Below are positions 43,510 through 53,138 of a stretch of 64,000 bases of DNA, in pieces; position 1 is the stretch's first letter, and each line of letters begins with the position of its first letter. The notes below the pieces were generated by a model that was not told the DNA's origin, made no database searches, and was given only the letters and a program-made list of their open reading frames with translations. Both the position numbers and the translations under genes were made by a program. This DNA is from Oenococcus kitaharae. GTDB lineage: Bacteria > Bacillota > Bacilli > Lactobacillales > Lactobacillaceae. Location: assembly GCF_025758695.1 (NCBI RefSeq), contig NZ_JANJQP010000001.1, positions 124,001 to 188,000 on the forward strand, written 5' to 3'.

Positions 43510-44943
43510 TTAAGCTTCAGCATACCAAGGATAATGGAATGACTGATCAAAAGGTTTGTCAACACGCTGATAAGTATGAGCACCAAAGTAGTCACGCTGA
43601 GCCTGCAAGAGGTTAGCTGGTAAAACTTCAGAACGGTAAGAATCAAAGTAAGTGATCGCTGCAGACATCGAAGGCACGGGAACACCAGCTTTAACGGCCA
43701 ATGCAACGACGTCACGAACGGCATCCTGATACTTGTTGGCAATATCTTTGAAGTAATCATCCAAGAGCAAGTTGTCCAAGTCAGGCTTCTTGTCATAAGC
43801 ATCCGTGATATTCTGCAAGAATGCAGCACGGATGATGCAGCCGGCACGCCAGATTTGAGCTAACTTACCATAATCAAAGTCCCAGTCGTACTGTTTAGCA
43901 GCAAAACGCAATTGTTCAAAGCCTTGCGCATAGGACATGATCTTTGAGAAGAACAGAGCCTTGCGGATTTCCTCGATCAATTCTTTTTTGTCAGCTGGCA
44001 GTTCGACCTTTTTGTCTGGGCCATTGAGAACTTTAGAGGCTGCGACACGTTCGTCTTTCATCATTGAGATGTAGCGAGCATAGACAGCTTCAGTGATAAC
44101 AGATTGTGGTACTTGAACTTCTAGGGCATCGCCAGAAGACCAACGGCCCGTTCCTTTATTGTTACCACGATCCAGAATCATATCAACAATTGGCTTGCCG
44201 GATCCAAGATCATCTTTACGAGTCAAAATATCAGCAGTAATTTCAATCAAGTATGAATTCAATTCGCCTTTATTCCACTCTTTGAAAATATCAGCTGTTT
44301 CATCAACAGACAGACCAAGAACATGACGGAGAATGTTGTAGCTTTCGTCGATGATTTCCTCATCGCCGTATTCAATACCGTTATGTACCATCTTGACGTA
44401 ATGTCCGGCACCATTTTCACCACAGAAGGTAACGCATGGCTTGCCATCTTGTGTGGCTTTAGCAGCAATTTGTTCGAAGATTGGGCGAACTAATTCATAG
44501 GCTTCTTTTTGTCCACCGGGCATCAACGATGGTCCCTGCAGAGCGCCAAGTTCACCACCGGAAACACCAGTTCCGATAAAGTTAATTCCTGAATCTGCTA
44601 AACGTGCATTTCTTGCGATTGTATCTTTGAAGAAAGTATTTCCGCCATCAATCAAGATGTCACCCTTATCCAAAATTGGGATCAATTCATCGATAACAGC
44701 ATCAGTACCAGCGCCAGCCTTAACCATTAACATGATTCGACGTGGTTTTGCGATTGATTTAACGAAATCTTCAATCGTGTAAGAAGGGATTAATTTCTTT
44801 TCTGAATGCTTTGCCATAACATCGTCCGTTTTTGCGCGGGAACGATTAAAAATAGCTACGGTATAACCGCGGCTTTCAACATTTAATGCCAGGTTGCGGC
44901 CCATTACGGCCATCCCAACAACACCAAAATCTGCTTGAGTCAT
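43510..44943 (-). CDS. gnd: 6-phosphogluconate dehydrogenase, decarboxylating
   Basis: 477 residues. Oxidises 6-phosphogluconate to ribulose 5-phosphate and CO2, a core step of the heterofermentative phosphoketolase route. The N-terminal Rossmann motif is [15 protein letters not shown], followed by [21 protein letters not shown] and [15 protein letters not shown], which contains the catalytic lysine and substrate-binding residues. The C-terminal tail ([15 protein letters not shown]) is intact. AAAGGAA precedes the ATG. The leader holds a large inverted repeat. Confidence 0.98.
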   Translation of the reverse strand: MTQADFGVVGMAVMGRNLALNVESRGYTVAIFNRSRAKTDDVMAKHSEKKLIPSYTIEDFVKSIAKPRRIMLMVKAGAGTDAVIDELIPILDKGDILIDGGNTFFKDTIARNARLADSGINFIGTGVSGGELGALQGPSLMPGGQKEAYELVRPIFEQIAAKATQDGKPCVTFCGENGAGHYVKMVHNGIEYGDEEIIDESYNILRHVLGLSVDETADIFKEWNKGELNSYLIEITADILTRKDDLGSGKPIVDMILDRGNNKGTGRWSSGDALEVQVPQSVITEAVYARYISMMKDERVAASKVLNGPDKKVELPADKKELIEEIRKALFFSKIMSYAQGFEQLRFAAKQYDWDFDYGKLAQIWRAGCIIRAAFLQNITDAYDKKPDLDNLLLDDYFKDIANKYQDAVRDVVALAVKAGVPVPSMSAAITYFDSYRSEVLPANLLQAQRDYFGAHTYQRVDKPFDQSFHYPWYAEA

Positions 44944-44965
44944 AAAATTCCTTTCAATTTAGAAA

Positions 44966-44996
44966 TTGTGAAAATTTTTTGATAGCTTTTTCACAA
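44966..44996 (-). promoter_or_regulatory. Inverted repeat in the gnd leader
   Basis: TTGTGAAAA-13 bases-TTTTCACAA, perfect 9-base arms. Each arm resembles half of the redox repressor Rex site (TTGTGAA...TTCACAA), but the spacing is far wider than a normal Rex box, so it may be a looped or double half-site or simply a leader hairpin. Confidence 0.5.
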
Positions 44997-45007
44997 CTAC
45001 GTTTTTA

Positions 45008-45036
45008 ATTATATCTCAAAAAAAATACTAGGTCAC
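45008..45036 (-). promoter_or_regulatory. Candidate gnd promoter
   Basis: On the minus strand GTGACC (45031-45036) and perfect TATAAT (45008-45013) with a 17-base spacer; transcription would start upstream of the inverted repeat, giving a leader of about 55-60 bases. Confidence 0.6.
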
Positions 45037-45079
45037 AGAGATTATGAATCTTCGATCAGAATCCCTCAGCATCAGGCAA

Positions 45080-47053
45080 TTAGAAGGCACCGCCTCCGCC
45101 TCCGCCTCCTCCGCCGGAAAATCCGCCGCCAGATGAGAAGCCGCCTCCGCCACCGGTCCAGTTGCCGCCATTTGAGATATTACTCGGTGTTGGTGCTGAG
45201 CTGCTGACGAAATTATTATCAACTTGCCACATTGGGAAATAATAGTAGGCAAATAACAGCGGTGTCACTGACGACTTGATTTCGTCGGCAGCTAAATTGC
45301 TTCGAAGGTATTTGGCTACTCGCTCGGCCTCATCGAAAACCACCGCATAAGCTAGGATGCGGTCCCAGATAGCAACGTCTTGAATCTGCCTAGCATCAAA
45401 ATGTCCGATATCGTGCAGCATCGTTTTAAATCCATCCCAGCGGTATTTTTCTTGGAAACCATCGCTTGTATAATACAAACTTGGTGCTTGTCGGAAAACA
45501 AGATAAATAGCTGCTGCAATTACGAGATAGGCTGCCACAAAGAGAAAGAAATAGGCACTTTGCAATATGAAGCCCGCAACTACCAAAGCCGTGATGCCTA
45601 AAAGTGAAGCTAGAATATAAAGAGCCTGTGCTGAATTCTGTCGACTCTTGGCCATATCTGTCTGTTCTGGATCGACAATCGAAAACTTATCTGCTTCCTG
45701 ACTAATTTGATTAACGAAGCTTGGCAATTTGCGACGAATCTTTTTATTGACTTTAGATTGGGCATTTTTCAATTGGTTTGCATCAAAAGCTGCATTCTCT
45801 TCATCGAAAAAAGTAGCAAGAAGGGTGTCTTCAAATGGTTTTACGTCATTCTTATTGGCCAGATTGAAGAGAATATGTTTGGAGTTGAGTTTGCTGGCTG
45901 AGTTAATCTTGACATTTTTACGCGCGATCAAGTCCATGAAGGTTGCCGATAACAGTTTGCCCTTATCGTGATCACTTTTAGAAAAATCATCTGGTGAAAG
46001 CCGGGCAGCGATCACAGCTGGTCCAAGATCATTAGGAATGTCGAAATCATGTACGATTGGCCGGTCAACCCCGGCAGCAGCTTGGGCAAGTTTATAATCC
46101 TTTTTTAATCGTATATTGGTTCGGATGAGTTTAATTGCGGCCAACAGCAGCAGAACCGGTGCCAGAAGGAGACTCAAAGCCAATACGATGCCGCTTCTGA
46201 CATGAGAACGAAAGGTAATGGCACTCTCTTGTTTAAGAATTTCTGAGGCGCGATTATTGTTTTTATGCAGAGGCGGAAGCTGTGTCACGGCCTTATTCCA
46301 GTAACTATGAATTTCCAGCCGTCTATTTGCAGGTATTAGGGGCGAGCTCACTAAAACACGGCCTTGCTTAGGCTTTACATCGACTCTGCCGTTCACACCA
46401 GCTGGTGTGTGGACCCAAGCTCTCAGTGTTTTTGCGCGGCCGGGTAACTGCACCTGCATTGAGAAGTTGCGAATATCAGCTTGCCAATTTGAGATAGGCA
46501 GCCAATTTAGTTCATCAATTTTTGAATTAGCGGCGATTAGGTTTGTAAAACGCCAAGCCAGACGTACACGGATTTCCTGTCCTGGCAGAACGTGATCAAA
46601 AAGCTTGACCTGCAGAGATTTTGCCGCTGCTGATCCCGCTTGTGCACCGTCAGGGTTGCTAATCAGCTGGGCATAGAAAGGATCCTGCTCGAATCCGCTG
46701 CTCTTGCCATCGATGGTCCAATAGCCGTTAGCAGGATGTAATGCCTGCCAGCTACTATTTGAGGCATTGAAGACTTCGAGAGAAATTAAGGTGATGGAAA
46801 AACCTTTTTCATTTTTCGCATTGGCCAATTGATTAATAAAGACGCCATTATGCTCGCCATCAAAACGATAAGTCAGCTCTTGCGAAAAATCAGCAATATT
46901 ATCATTTTTGTGGATAGCCAGCTTGGATTGATAGCGGCTAATCTCATAATCTGCTGCCGAAGCTTTGTGATTAACGAGAACACCAGACAAAAAAACCGTT
47001 GCGAAAACGGTCAATAACAACAACAGCTTTTGATAAATCGTTTTTTTAGTCAT
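45080..47053 (-). CDS. DUF2207-family membrane protein
   Basis: 657 residues. A signal peptide ending near HKASAAD, an extracellular domain of about 240 residues, one helix near residue 290, a cytoplasmic part, two more helices near 490-530, and a C-terminus of glycine runs ending GGGGGGGGGAF. This layout is the DUF2207 family, often encoded next to LemA and of unknown role in the envelope. It overlaps the upstream lemA gene by 4 bases, so the two proteins are made together. Confidence 0.9.
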   Translation of the reverse strand: MTKKTIYQKLLLLLTVFATVFLSGVLVNHKASAADYEISRYQSKLAIHKNDNIADFSQELTYRFDGEHNGVFINQLANAKNEKGFSITLISLEVFNASNSSWQALHPANGYWTIDGKSSGFEQDPFYAQLISNPDGAQAGSAAAKSLQVKLFDHVLPGQEIRVRLAWRFTNLIAANSKIDELNWLPISNWQADIRNFSMQVQLPGRAKTLRAWVHTPAGVNGRVDVKPKQGRVLVSSPLIPANRRLEIHSYWNKAVTQLPPLHKNNNRASEILKQESAITFRSHVRSGIVLALSLLLAPVLLLLAAIKLIRTNIRLKKDYKLAQAAAGVDRPIVHDFDIPNDLGPAVIAARLSPDDFSKSDHDKGKLLSATFMDLIARKNVKINSASKLNSKHILFNLANKNDVKPFEDTLLATFFDEENAAFDANQLKNAQSKVNKKIRRKLPSFVNQISQEADKFSIVDPEQTDMAKSRQNSAQALYILASLLGITALVVAGFILQSAYFFLFVAAYLVIAAAIYLVFRQAPSLYYTSDGFQEKYRWDGFKTMLHDIGHFDARQIQDVAIWDRILAYAVVFDEAERVAKYLRSNLAADEIKSSVTPLLFAYYYFPMWQVDNNFVSSSAPTPSNISNGGNWTGGGGGFSSGGGFSGGGGGGGGGAF

Positions 47054-47622
47054 GATTTGAAATCAACTTTAGGAACTGCCTTTTCATTTTCAGGTGTTTG
47101 TAAAAGTTCAAAGGACTTGAAATTAAAGGATTGTGCAACCAGATTTGCTGGAAACTGCTGAATGCTGGTGTTGAAATTGGCTGACATCGAATTAAACAAT
47201 TGTCTCGTATAAGAGATTTTATCTTCGGTGTTAGACAATTCATTCATGAGTTGCGTGAAGTTGCTGTTTGCTTTCAAATCGGGATAAGCTTCCGCAACGG
47301 CCATTAAGCGGCCCAAAGCATTTGTCAAACCATCAGAGGCTGACAATTTATCATTTAGACTGGCTTGCTGGTCTAAAGTAGCTTGGCTTAAATTTCGTGC
47401 ACGGGTCACGTCTTCAAGAACAGTTTTTTCATGGGACGCGTAGCCCTTGACCGTTTCAACCAAGTTGGGAATTAAGTCGTTTCGCCGTTTTAACTGGACG
47501 TCAATCGCTGAGCTGGACTCAAGAACGTTATTTTTACCTTTTACAAGACCGTTGTATGTCAGGATCGTATAAAGGATGACCAGCAGCAAAAGTACCAGGA
47601 TGACAATTAACCAAATAGGCAT
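47050..47622 (-). CDS. lemA: LemA family protein
   Basis: 190 residues. One N-terminal helix (IWLIVILVLLLLVILYTIL) then a long alpha-helical domain with the LemA signature VQLKRRNDLIPNLVETVKGY. The function is not settled; it is often paired with membrane proteins of the TPM/DUF2207 type, as here. AGGAGG lies before the ATG at 47622. First gene of a two-gene operon. Confidence 0.94.
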   Translation of the reverse strand: MPIWLIVILVLLLLVILYTILTYNGLVKGKNNVLESSSAIDVQLKRRNDLIPNLVETVKGYASHEKTVLEDVTRARNLSQATLDQQASLNDKLSASDGLTNALGRLMAVAEAYPDLKANSNFTQLMNELSNTEDKISYTRQLFNSMSANFNTSIQQFPANLVAQSFNFKSFELLQTPENEKAVPKVDFKS

Positions 47623-47655
47623 AAGAAAGAACCTCCTAACAATAATTTTAACATG

Positions 47656-48837
47656 TTATGCCAGTTTTTTGAGATAGGCAGATAAGCGGCTGATGGCCGT
47701 ATCAAGGTCTTGATCGGCACCAGCACATGAAATGCGCACATAAGCTTTAGCAGTATCCGAGAAAATAGAGCCTGGAAATATCTGAACACCGGCTTTTTGT
47801 GCGAGCTCAACACAAAATGGAAAGGCGTCATCGCCGAATTTGTCTGGTATCTTAGCCCATACATAGAATGCGCCAGTCGGAATATCAGCTTGAAAACCAA
47901 GATCTGTCAATGCATGAGCGACTTTACTGACACGTGTTAGATAACGGCTTCTTGTTTTTATACCTGCATCCGGGTCCAAGGTCAGTGCTGCTGCTGCTGC
48001 CTCTTGAATCGGTGTCGCAACACAAGTGACAAGTGTATCCTGTATTTTTCTCATCGCTGTCATGACAGCGCCGTGTGCAATGACAAAACCTAAGCGGTAA
48101 CCGGTCATTGAATGAGATTTGGAAAGACCCGTAATCAGGATGGTACGTTCAGGGATGATGGCATAAAGAGAATGGTGTGAGCCTTTAAAGGTCTGTTCAG
48201 CATAAATTTCATCACTGAGAACCCAAAGATTCAGTTTCTCAAATACATGTGCCAACGCAGTCAATTCATCCAAACTGTAACTAACGCCAGTCGGATTATT
48301 GGGGTAATTGACGATGATCGCGATGACTTTAATCCCTTGAGTGACAGCCTGATCATAAGTCTGCTGAATTAATTCCGGCGTTAACTTGAAATTGCTTGCG
48401 GCTGTGTCGACAGGTACTTTTTGGCCGCCAGCCAACAGAACTGAATTTGAATATTGTGAATATTCCGGTTCAACAATCATGACGCCATCGTGTGGATTCA
48501 CAATAGCCATTAAAGCTAAGTTAATACTTTCAGCTGCACCGACTGTGACTAAAATATCATCCGGCCCTTGGATACCGCAAGCATATTTATCGTTGTAAAA
48601 ATGGCAGGCAGCTTGACGCAAAGGCAGGATACCTTGGTCATCTGCATAGTGAGAATGATCGGCATCGATTGATTGCTTGAAGGCTTCTTTGGTTGTTTGG
48701 CCAACCGCAAAATCGGGGTCGCCAAAACCGAGGTCGATTAAATTCTTGACCGGTCCGACTTTATCCAAAAAATCCAGCATGGGATCGTGGGGAATACTCG
48801 CTACCAATCGGCTGAGTGGATTTAATTCATTAGACAT
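47656..48837 (-). CDS. PLP-dependent aminotransferase (class I/II), copy 2
   Basis: 393 residues. Fold type I transaminase. The pyridoxal phosphate lysine is in LITGLSKSHSMTGYRLGF, the cofactor aspartate/tyrosine region in LWVLSDEIYAEQTF, and the N-P-T-G turn in NYPNNPTG. Likely acts on aromatic or other amino acids with a keto-acid acceptor. ATG at 48837 with AGAAGGTG upstream, overlapping the preceding paralogue by 8 bases. The two were probably formed by tandem duplication, since sequence is similar along the whole length. Confidence 0.94.
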   Translation of the reverse strand: MSNELNPLSRLVASIPHDPMLDFLDKVGPVKNLIDLGFGDPDFAVGQTTKEAFKQSIDADHSHYADDQGILPLRQAACHFYNDKYACGIQGPDDILVTVGAAESINLALMAIVNPHDGVMIVEPEYSQYSNSVLLAGGQKVPVDTAASNFKLTPELIQQTYDQAVTQGIKVIAIIVNYPNNPTGVSYSLDELTALAHVFEKLNLWVLSDEIYAEQTFKGSHHSLYAIIPERTILITGLSKSHSMTGYRLGFVIAHGAVMTAMRKIQDTLVTCVATPIQEAAAAALTLDPDAGIKTRSRYLTRVSKVAHALTDLGFQADIPTGAFYVWAKIPDKFGDDAFPFCVELAQKAGVQIFPGSIFSDTAKAYVRISCAGADQDLDTAISRLSAYLKKLA

Positions 48838-50011
48838 AGTCAACACCTTCTTGAATATAATTTGTCATTCTCTGCAATGCTTCATCTAAGTCGGCATCCG
48901 AACTGGCATAAGAAATTCGGACATAGTTTTTTGCGTTTTTACTAAAGGCTTCTCCCGGTAATACAGCGACTTTTGCCTGATTGGCTAAACGGACTGCAAA
49001 ATCATATCCATCATTTCCAAAAGCAGCTGGAATTTTTGCAAATACATAAAAAGCACCTTGCGGGTTGACTGGCTCAAAACCAAGTAGCTTTAACTGTTTA
49101 ACCAAGCGGTCTCGTCGTTTTCTGTAAGCTTTTAATGCATATTCAGGCACATCTTCGCCAACTGTCAAAGCTGCAAAGGCAGCATCCTGGCTCAAAGTGG
49201 AAACAGCAAACGCTAGCGCTTCGTGAACTGTCAGCATTTTTTTAATCAAGGCTGCATCGCCAAAGATAAAACCGATTCGATATCCTGTCATGGCATGGGA
49301 TTTTGAAAGACCGGTCAATAGAATTGTCTGATCCGGCAGCATTCTATAAAGAGAACTATGCTGCCCCGAGTAAGTCAGTGCTGCATAAATTTCATCTGAA
49401 ATAACCCAAATTCGGTGTTTTTTCAAGGTGTCGGCAATGGCAGATAACTCAGATTCAGAATAGGTGACACCAGTCGGGTTATTTGGATAATTGATCAAGA
49501 TGGCTTTAACAGGAACAGTGGCCTGGTCGATTGCTCTTTCGATAGACGCAGGTGTGATTTTGAAATTATCTGGAGCCGTGTCCAAGGCTACTTTCACGCC
49601 GCCAGCCAAGGCTAGGCTGGTAGAATAGGGCGAATAGCTTGGTTCGGGAATAATCACACCATCGCCGCGCTCCAAAATCGTCATGAAGACAACGTTAATC
49701 CCTTCGCTGACGCCTTGTGTGACCAGAACCTGGTCAATTCCGCCTAAATGGATGTCGAAATGGCGGTTAAAGTATGACACAGCTGCGCGTCTGAGATTGG
49801 TTTCTCCTTGTGAATTGGCATAGTGACTGCGGTCATGATCAATTGATACTTTTGCGACAGCTTTGATGCGGTCATCAACAGCAAAACCGGGTTCTCCAAA
49901 AGTTAATTGAATTAAATCCTCAATATCACGAATTTTGGCTTGGAAGTCCAAGATTGGATCACGTTTCAATTGATCAACGGTTTTATTGAGTGGAAGTATG
50001 AAGTTAGACAT
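48830..50011 (-). CDS. PLP-dependent aminotransferase (class I/II), copy 1
   Basis: 393 residues, paralogue of the next gene. The cofactor lysine is in LLTGLSKSHAMTGYRIGF, with RIWVISDEIYAALTY and NYPNNPTG as in copy 2. It lacks a Shine-Dalgarno sequence; a perfect TATAAT (minus strand, 50018-50023) is 6 bases from the ATG, suggesting a leaderless mRNA. It is divergent from the NadR gene, whose own -10-like box is also close to its start. The substrate is unknown. Confidence 0.94.
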   Translation of the reverse strand: MSNFILPLNKTVDQLKRDPILDFQAKIRDIEDLIQLTFGEPGFAVDDRIKAVAKVSIDHDRSHYANSQGETNLRRAAVSYFNRHFDIHLGGIDQVLVTQGVSEGINVVFMTILERGDGVIIPEPSYSPYSTSLALAGGVKVALDTAPDNFKITPASIERAIDQATVPVKAILINYPNNPTGVTYSESELSAIADTLKKHRIWVISDEIYAALTYSGQHSSLYRMLPDQTILLTGLSKSHAMTGYRIGFIFGDAALIKKMLTVHEALAFAVSTLSQDAAFAALTVGEDVPEYALKAYRKRRDRLVKQLKLLGFEPVNPQGAFYVFAKIPAAFGNDGYDFAVRLANQAKVAVLPGEAFSKNAKNYVRISYASSDADLDEALQRMTNYIQEGVDYV

Positions 50012-50067
50012 ATTTTTATTATACGTATGACAAGCTGAAACTCGTGTTCGATGTTAGAATAATTGGG

Positions 50068-51204
50068 ATGAATTATGTCACGAATCTAAAAAAAGAAGAT
50101 CTTTCCGGTGATCGGATCGGTGTTTTTTTTGGCACTTTTGCGCCTTTGCATGTTGGCCATCAGGCTGAGATTTACAAAGCAGCCGCACTAAATGACGGCG
50201 TTTTGGTGGTAACTTCCGGTTATACTGGCGATCGAGGTGAAAAAATCGGGCTACCGCTTCGCAAACGTTTTCGATATCTGCGCCAGGCCTTTGCTGATGA
50301 ATGGCAGATTAAAGTTGACTATCTCAATGAAGATCATATGCCAAAAATGCCCAACGGCTGGGATGTTTGGCTGGCAAAGCTGATCGCCATTGTAAAACGG
50401 AATATCGTTAATAAGGACGCAAAAATTATTTTTTATACTGGTGAACAGGATTATAAAGACGAGATTGAAAAACGTTTGGGGGATGACCCGCAATACAGTG
50501 TTTCGCTGATGGACCGTACCATTCTAAACATCTCTGCTACAAAAATCCGTCAGGATCCCTTGAAATATTGGGATTTCATTAATCGTGTCTTTCGTCGGCA
50601 CTTCGTACAAAAAGTGGTCGTCATGGGCGGTGCCAATTCAGGAAAATCAACCTTGATCAGACGTTTGGCACGGTCAGCGAACTCGCCATTTTCTAATGAC
50701 TTTGCCGAAATTTACCAAGAAGCCTCAAATGTGGCTGATTCCGAAATGGATATCAAAGATTACCTCAATATCATCCAAGGTCAATATCAAGCTAATTCAA
50801 CGGAAATTAATTCCCCAGCCAACAACGGCTTGGCCATTTTTAATGGTGATGCCATTAGTTTGCAAGCCTATTCGAATTTGCTGCTAGACGAAGGCGAGCG
50901 CGAGCAGTTGAAGCATTTGTATAATACAACTATTTCTGCTGAAGAAATTGACCTCATTTTGGTGATTCCGCCATTCAGCGATCAAAGACGAACGATCATC
51001 CGGGCAACTGGCGAGGCTGTTGATCCGATTAGATATCACCGCGAATTATTGCGTCTAATTAATCAATACGGTTTTACCGACAAATTGGTTGTTTTGGATG
51101 CTAAAAATCAGCCCAATGATCCAGCTGGGTATTATGCGCGTTATTTGCAGGCTTTGGATGCAATTCAAGCCTACACAGGTTTTGATATTGAACACCGTCG
51201 TTGA
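50068..51204 (+). CDS. nadR: NadR-type NMN adenylyltransferase / ribosylnicotinamide kinase
   Basis: 378 residues. The N-terminal nucleotidyltransferase domain has GVFFGTFAPLHVGHQAEIYK with the HVGH motif and NISATKIRQDP near residues 165-175, which together adenylate NMN. The C-terminal kinase domain begins with a P-loop GGANSGKST (near 195). There is no N-terminal DNA-binding domain, so it is an enzyme rather than a regulator. Works in NAD synthesis beside PncB. The ATG at 50068 has no Shine-Dalgarno; a TAGAAT box lies 7 bases before it (50055-50060). Its stop overlaps an in-frame TTG of murE. Confidence 0.92.
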   Translation: MNYVTNLKKEDLSGDRIGVFFGTFAPLHVGHQAEIYKAAALNDGVLVVTSGYTGDRGEKIGLPLRKRFRYLRQAFADEWQIKVDYLNEDHMPKMPNGWDVWLAKLIAIVKRNIVNKDAKIIFYTGEQDYKDEIEKRLGDDPQYSVSLMDRTILNISATKIRQDPLKYWDFINRVFRRHFVQKVVVMGGANSGKSTLIRRLARSANSPFSNDFAEIYQEASNVADSEMDIKDYLNIIQGQYQANSTEINSPANNGLAIFNGDAISLQAYSNLLLDEGEREQLKHLYNTTISAEEIDLILVIPPFSDQRRTIIRATGEAVDPIRYHRELLRLINQYGFTDKLVVLDAKNQPNDPAGYYARYLQALDAIQAYTGFDIEHRR

Positions 51205-51248
51205 TTTTTACCCGGTTTCTCTTTAAAAACCGTTACAATGGTCACAGT

Positions 51249-52745
51249 ATGAGTGAAGGATTTGAAAGTCTTATTGTTGGCAAGACCCTAAGAGAAGCGG
51301 GCGTTTTGCTGAAACAAACTTCTAATATGCCCGCAGTTTTTCAGGACTTGCAGTTTGATACCCGAAAAGTTACCAAGACGGGTACTTTATTTGTCGTCAA
51401 GGGTGATTTTAAGGCGGACTATCTGACGGCAGATTTGTTAGAAAAGATTTCTGCTTTTGTCTGCAGCCAACCCATCCATACTAAAAAACCGCAATGGCTT
51501 ATTTCTGATTCACAAATTGCGCTAGCTTCTTTATCAGCAGCTTTTTTTGGTCATCCGGAAAAAGAGCTGACTATTTTAGGCATCACTGGTACCAAGGGCA
51601 AGACTAGCAGTTCGTATATGGCTTATGTCATGCTGGATCAATTAACAGACCATCAGACGGCTCTTTTTTCGACAATTGATACAATCATCAGTCCGGAGCT
51701 GTGTTTTAAAAGTCATTTAACGACCCCAGAGTCTTATGAACTGTTTAAAAATATGCGTCTTGCAATTGAAGCGGGTGATCGCTATTTGGTCATGGAGGTC
51801 AGTTCACAGTCATATTTGAAGAAACGTGTTTTTGGCATTCATTTTCAAGTCGGCGCTTTTTTGAATATCAGCCCTGACCATATCGGCGTCAATGAGCATC
51901 CGACTTTTGCTGATTACATTGCAAAGAAAAAAATGCTGGCTGAAAATTCGGACATATTTGTTTCTAATATTGATGATGCCCATGGCCAGGAATTTATTGA
52001 ACATGCTCGTTCATTCGGCGCCAAGGCGCTTTCGATTTCGGAAATGCATCCGAGTGATGTGACTTTTACCATCCAGCGAGCGGATTTGGACCAATCTTTA
52101 TTTACAGTTAGCCACGATCATAAAGAGGCAAGATATTTATTAGACATTCCGGGCAGTTTTAATATTTATAATGCCGTTACTGCAATTACGATGCTGGAAG
52201 CGATCGGTTTTGATCCAAGTAAGGAAAACGCCAAAAAAGCACTGGCCGACTTGCAGATTCCTGGAAGAATGGTCAAAATTAAGACGAGATCACATGGTTT
52301 GATCATTGTGGATTATGCCCATAATGGCCAGTCGGTCTCGACCTTGCTAACTTTTCTAAAGTCTCAGCACCAGGGCGGCCGCATCATCATCGTTTTGGGT
52401 TCTCCCGGAGACAAAGGGGAAGATCGGCGAGCACAGTTTGGCCAAGTCATCAGCGAAATGGTTGATGTCGCCTACCTCACGACTGACGATCCTGGCAGTG
52501 AGAATCCGCACGTTATCAACGATCAAATTCGGGCTGCAATTACTAATCCTAAAGTTGAATTGCACGAAGAGTTAGATCGGGTAAAAGCGATCCATCTTGC
52601 TATTGACCAGGCCGGCCCAAAGGATTTGCTGCTGCTGGCTGCGAAAGGTGATGATGCTTTTCAAAAGACCAATCGTATCGATGTGCCATATATTGGTGAT
52701 CGGAAGGTAGCTTTGCAATATTTAGCTGAAATTGAGAAAATCTGA
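51249..52745 (+). CDS. murE: UDP-MurNAc-L-Ala-D-Glu:L-lysine ligase MurE
   Basis: 498 residues. Adds the third amino acid to the peptidoglycan stem. The ATP loop is GITGTKGKTSS (near residue 115), substrate residues appear in LTTPESYEL and MEVSSQSY, and the C-terminal amino-acid pocket reads DDPGSENP instead of the DNPR found in diaminopimelate-adding enzymes, so lysine is the likely substrate, as in Leuconostocaceae peptidoglycan. The ATG at 51249 lacks a Shine-Dalgarno but has TACAAT 9 bases upstream; a TTG at 51201 overlapping the nadR stop is the alternative. Confidence 0.94.
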   Translation: MSEGFESLIVGKTLREAGVLLKQTSNMPAVFQDLQFDTRKVTKTGTLFVVKGDFKADYLTADLLEKISAFVCSQPIHTKKPQWLISDSQIALASLSAAFFGHPEKELTILGITGTKGKTSSSYMAYVMLDQLTDHQTALFSTIDTIISPELCFKSHLTTPESYELFKNMRLAIEAGDRYLVMEVSSQSYLKKRVFGIHFQVGAFLNISPDHIGVNEHPTFADYIAKKKMLAENSDIFVSNIDDAHGQEFIEHARSFGAKALSISEMHPSDVTFTIQRADLDQSLFTVSHDHKEARYLLDIPGSFNIYNAVTAITMLEAIGFDPSKENAKKALADLQIPGRMVKIKTRSHGLIIVDYAHNGQSVSTLLTFLKSQHQGGRIIIVLGSPGDKGEDRRAQFGQVISEMVDVAYLTTDDPGSENPHVINDQIRAAITNPKVELHEELDRVKAIHLAIDQAGPKDLLLLAAKGDDAFQKTNRIDVPYIGDRKVALQYLAEIEKI

Positions 52746-52771
52746 TAGAATAGCACGGTTAAGGAGAAAAA

Positions 52772-53050
52772 ATGCCACTTAAACCAAATGAATTAGCAGA
52801 ACAGAATTCAAGATTCCGTGTTGGCGATGTGCTGTTAGCTGAACCTTATGGCGGCTTGCAGCACCCGATCACGGGGCAGGTTGAAAGAATTTATGAACAT
52901 TCGCTTCTAATTGAGATTACAGATAACCAAAAAGATGATCAGATTACAGTTACTGAGATGAATCATCGGGCAGTGGTGCCGATGGATTCTGTTGAAATTA
53001 TTAAGCGCGGTCCCAAACCTAAAAAACCTGAGACTGATGATAACGCGTGA
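52772..53050 (+). CDS. Small YkvS-like protein (DUF2187)
   Basis: 92 residues. A short beta-rich domain with R-V-G-D near residue 17, a G-x-V-E-[RK]-I-Y-E-x-S-L-[LI]-I segment, and an N-H-x-A-V-V-P ending, matching YkvS/DUF2187. The C-terminus is basic then acidic (RGPKPKKPETDD). Function unknown. AAGGAGAAAA precedes the ATG, and a TAGAAT box upstream gives it a possible own promoter. Confidence 0.8.
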   Translation: MPLKPNELAEQNSRFRVGDVLLAEPYGGLQHPITGQVERIYEHSLLIEITDNQKDDQITVTEMNHRAVVPMDSVEIIKRGPKPKKPETDDNA

Positions 53051-53087
53051 TTACTAAACATTTATTAGACACATACAATATTGTTAG

Positions 53088-53109
53088 AACCGCCAAATGC
53101 GGTTTTTTT
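53088..53109 (+). terminator. Terminator after the YkvS-like gene
   Basis: AACCGC-caaat-GCGGTT followed by TTTTT. Confidence 0.88.
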
Positions 53110-53138
53110 AATCGGAAAGGCTCTGTATAATTAAAGTT

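Noticed and set aside
43356-43847. A 163-codon minus-strand frame across the arcA-gnd junction
   Set aside because: It runs through a bidirectional terminator and overlaps gnd in another frame; no motif or ribosome site.
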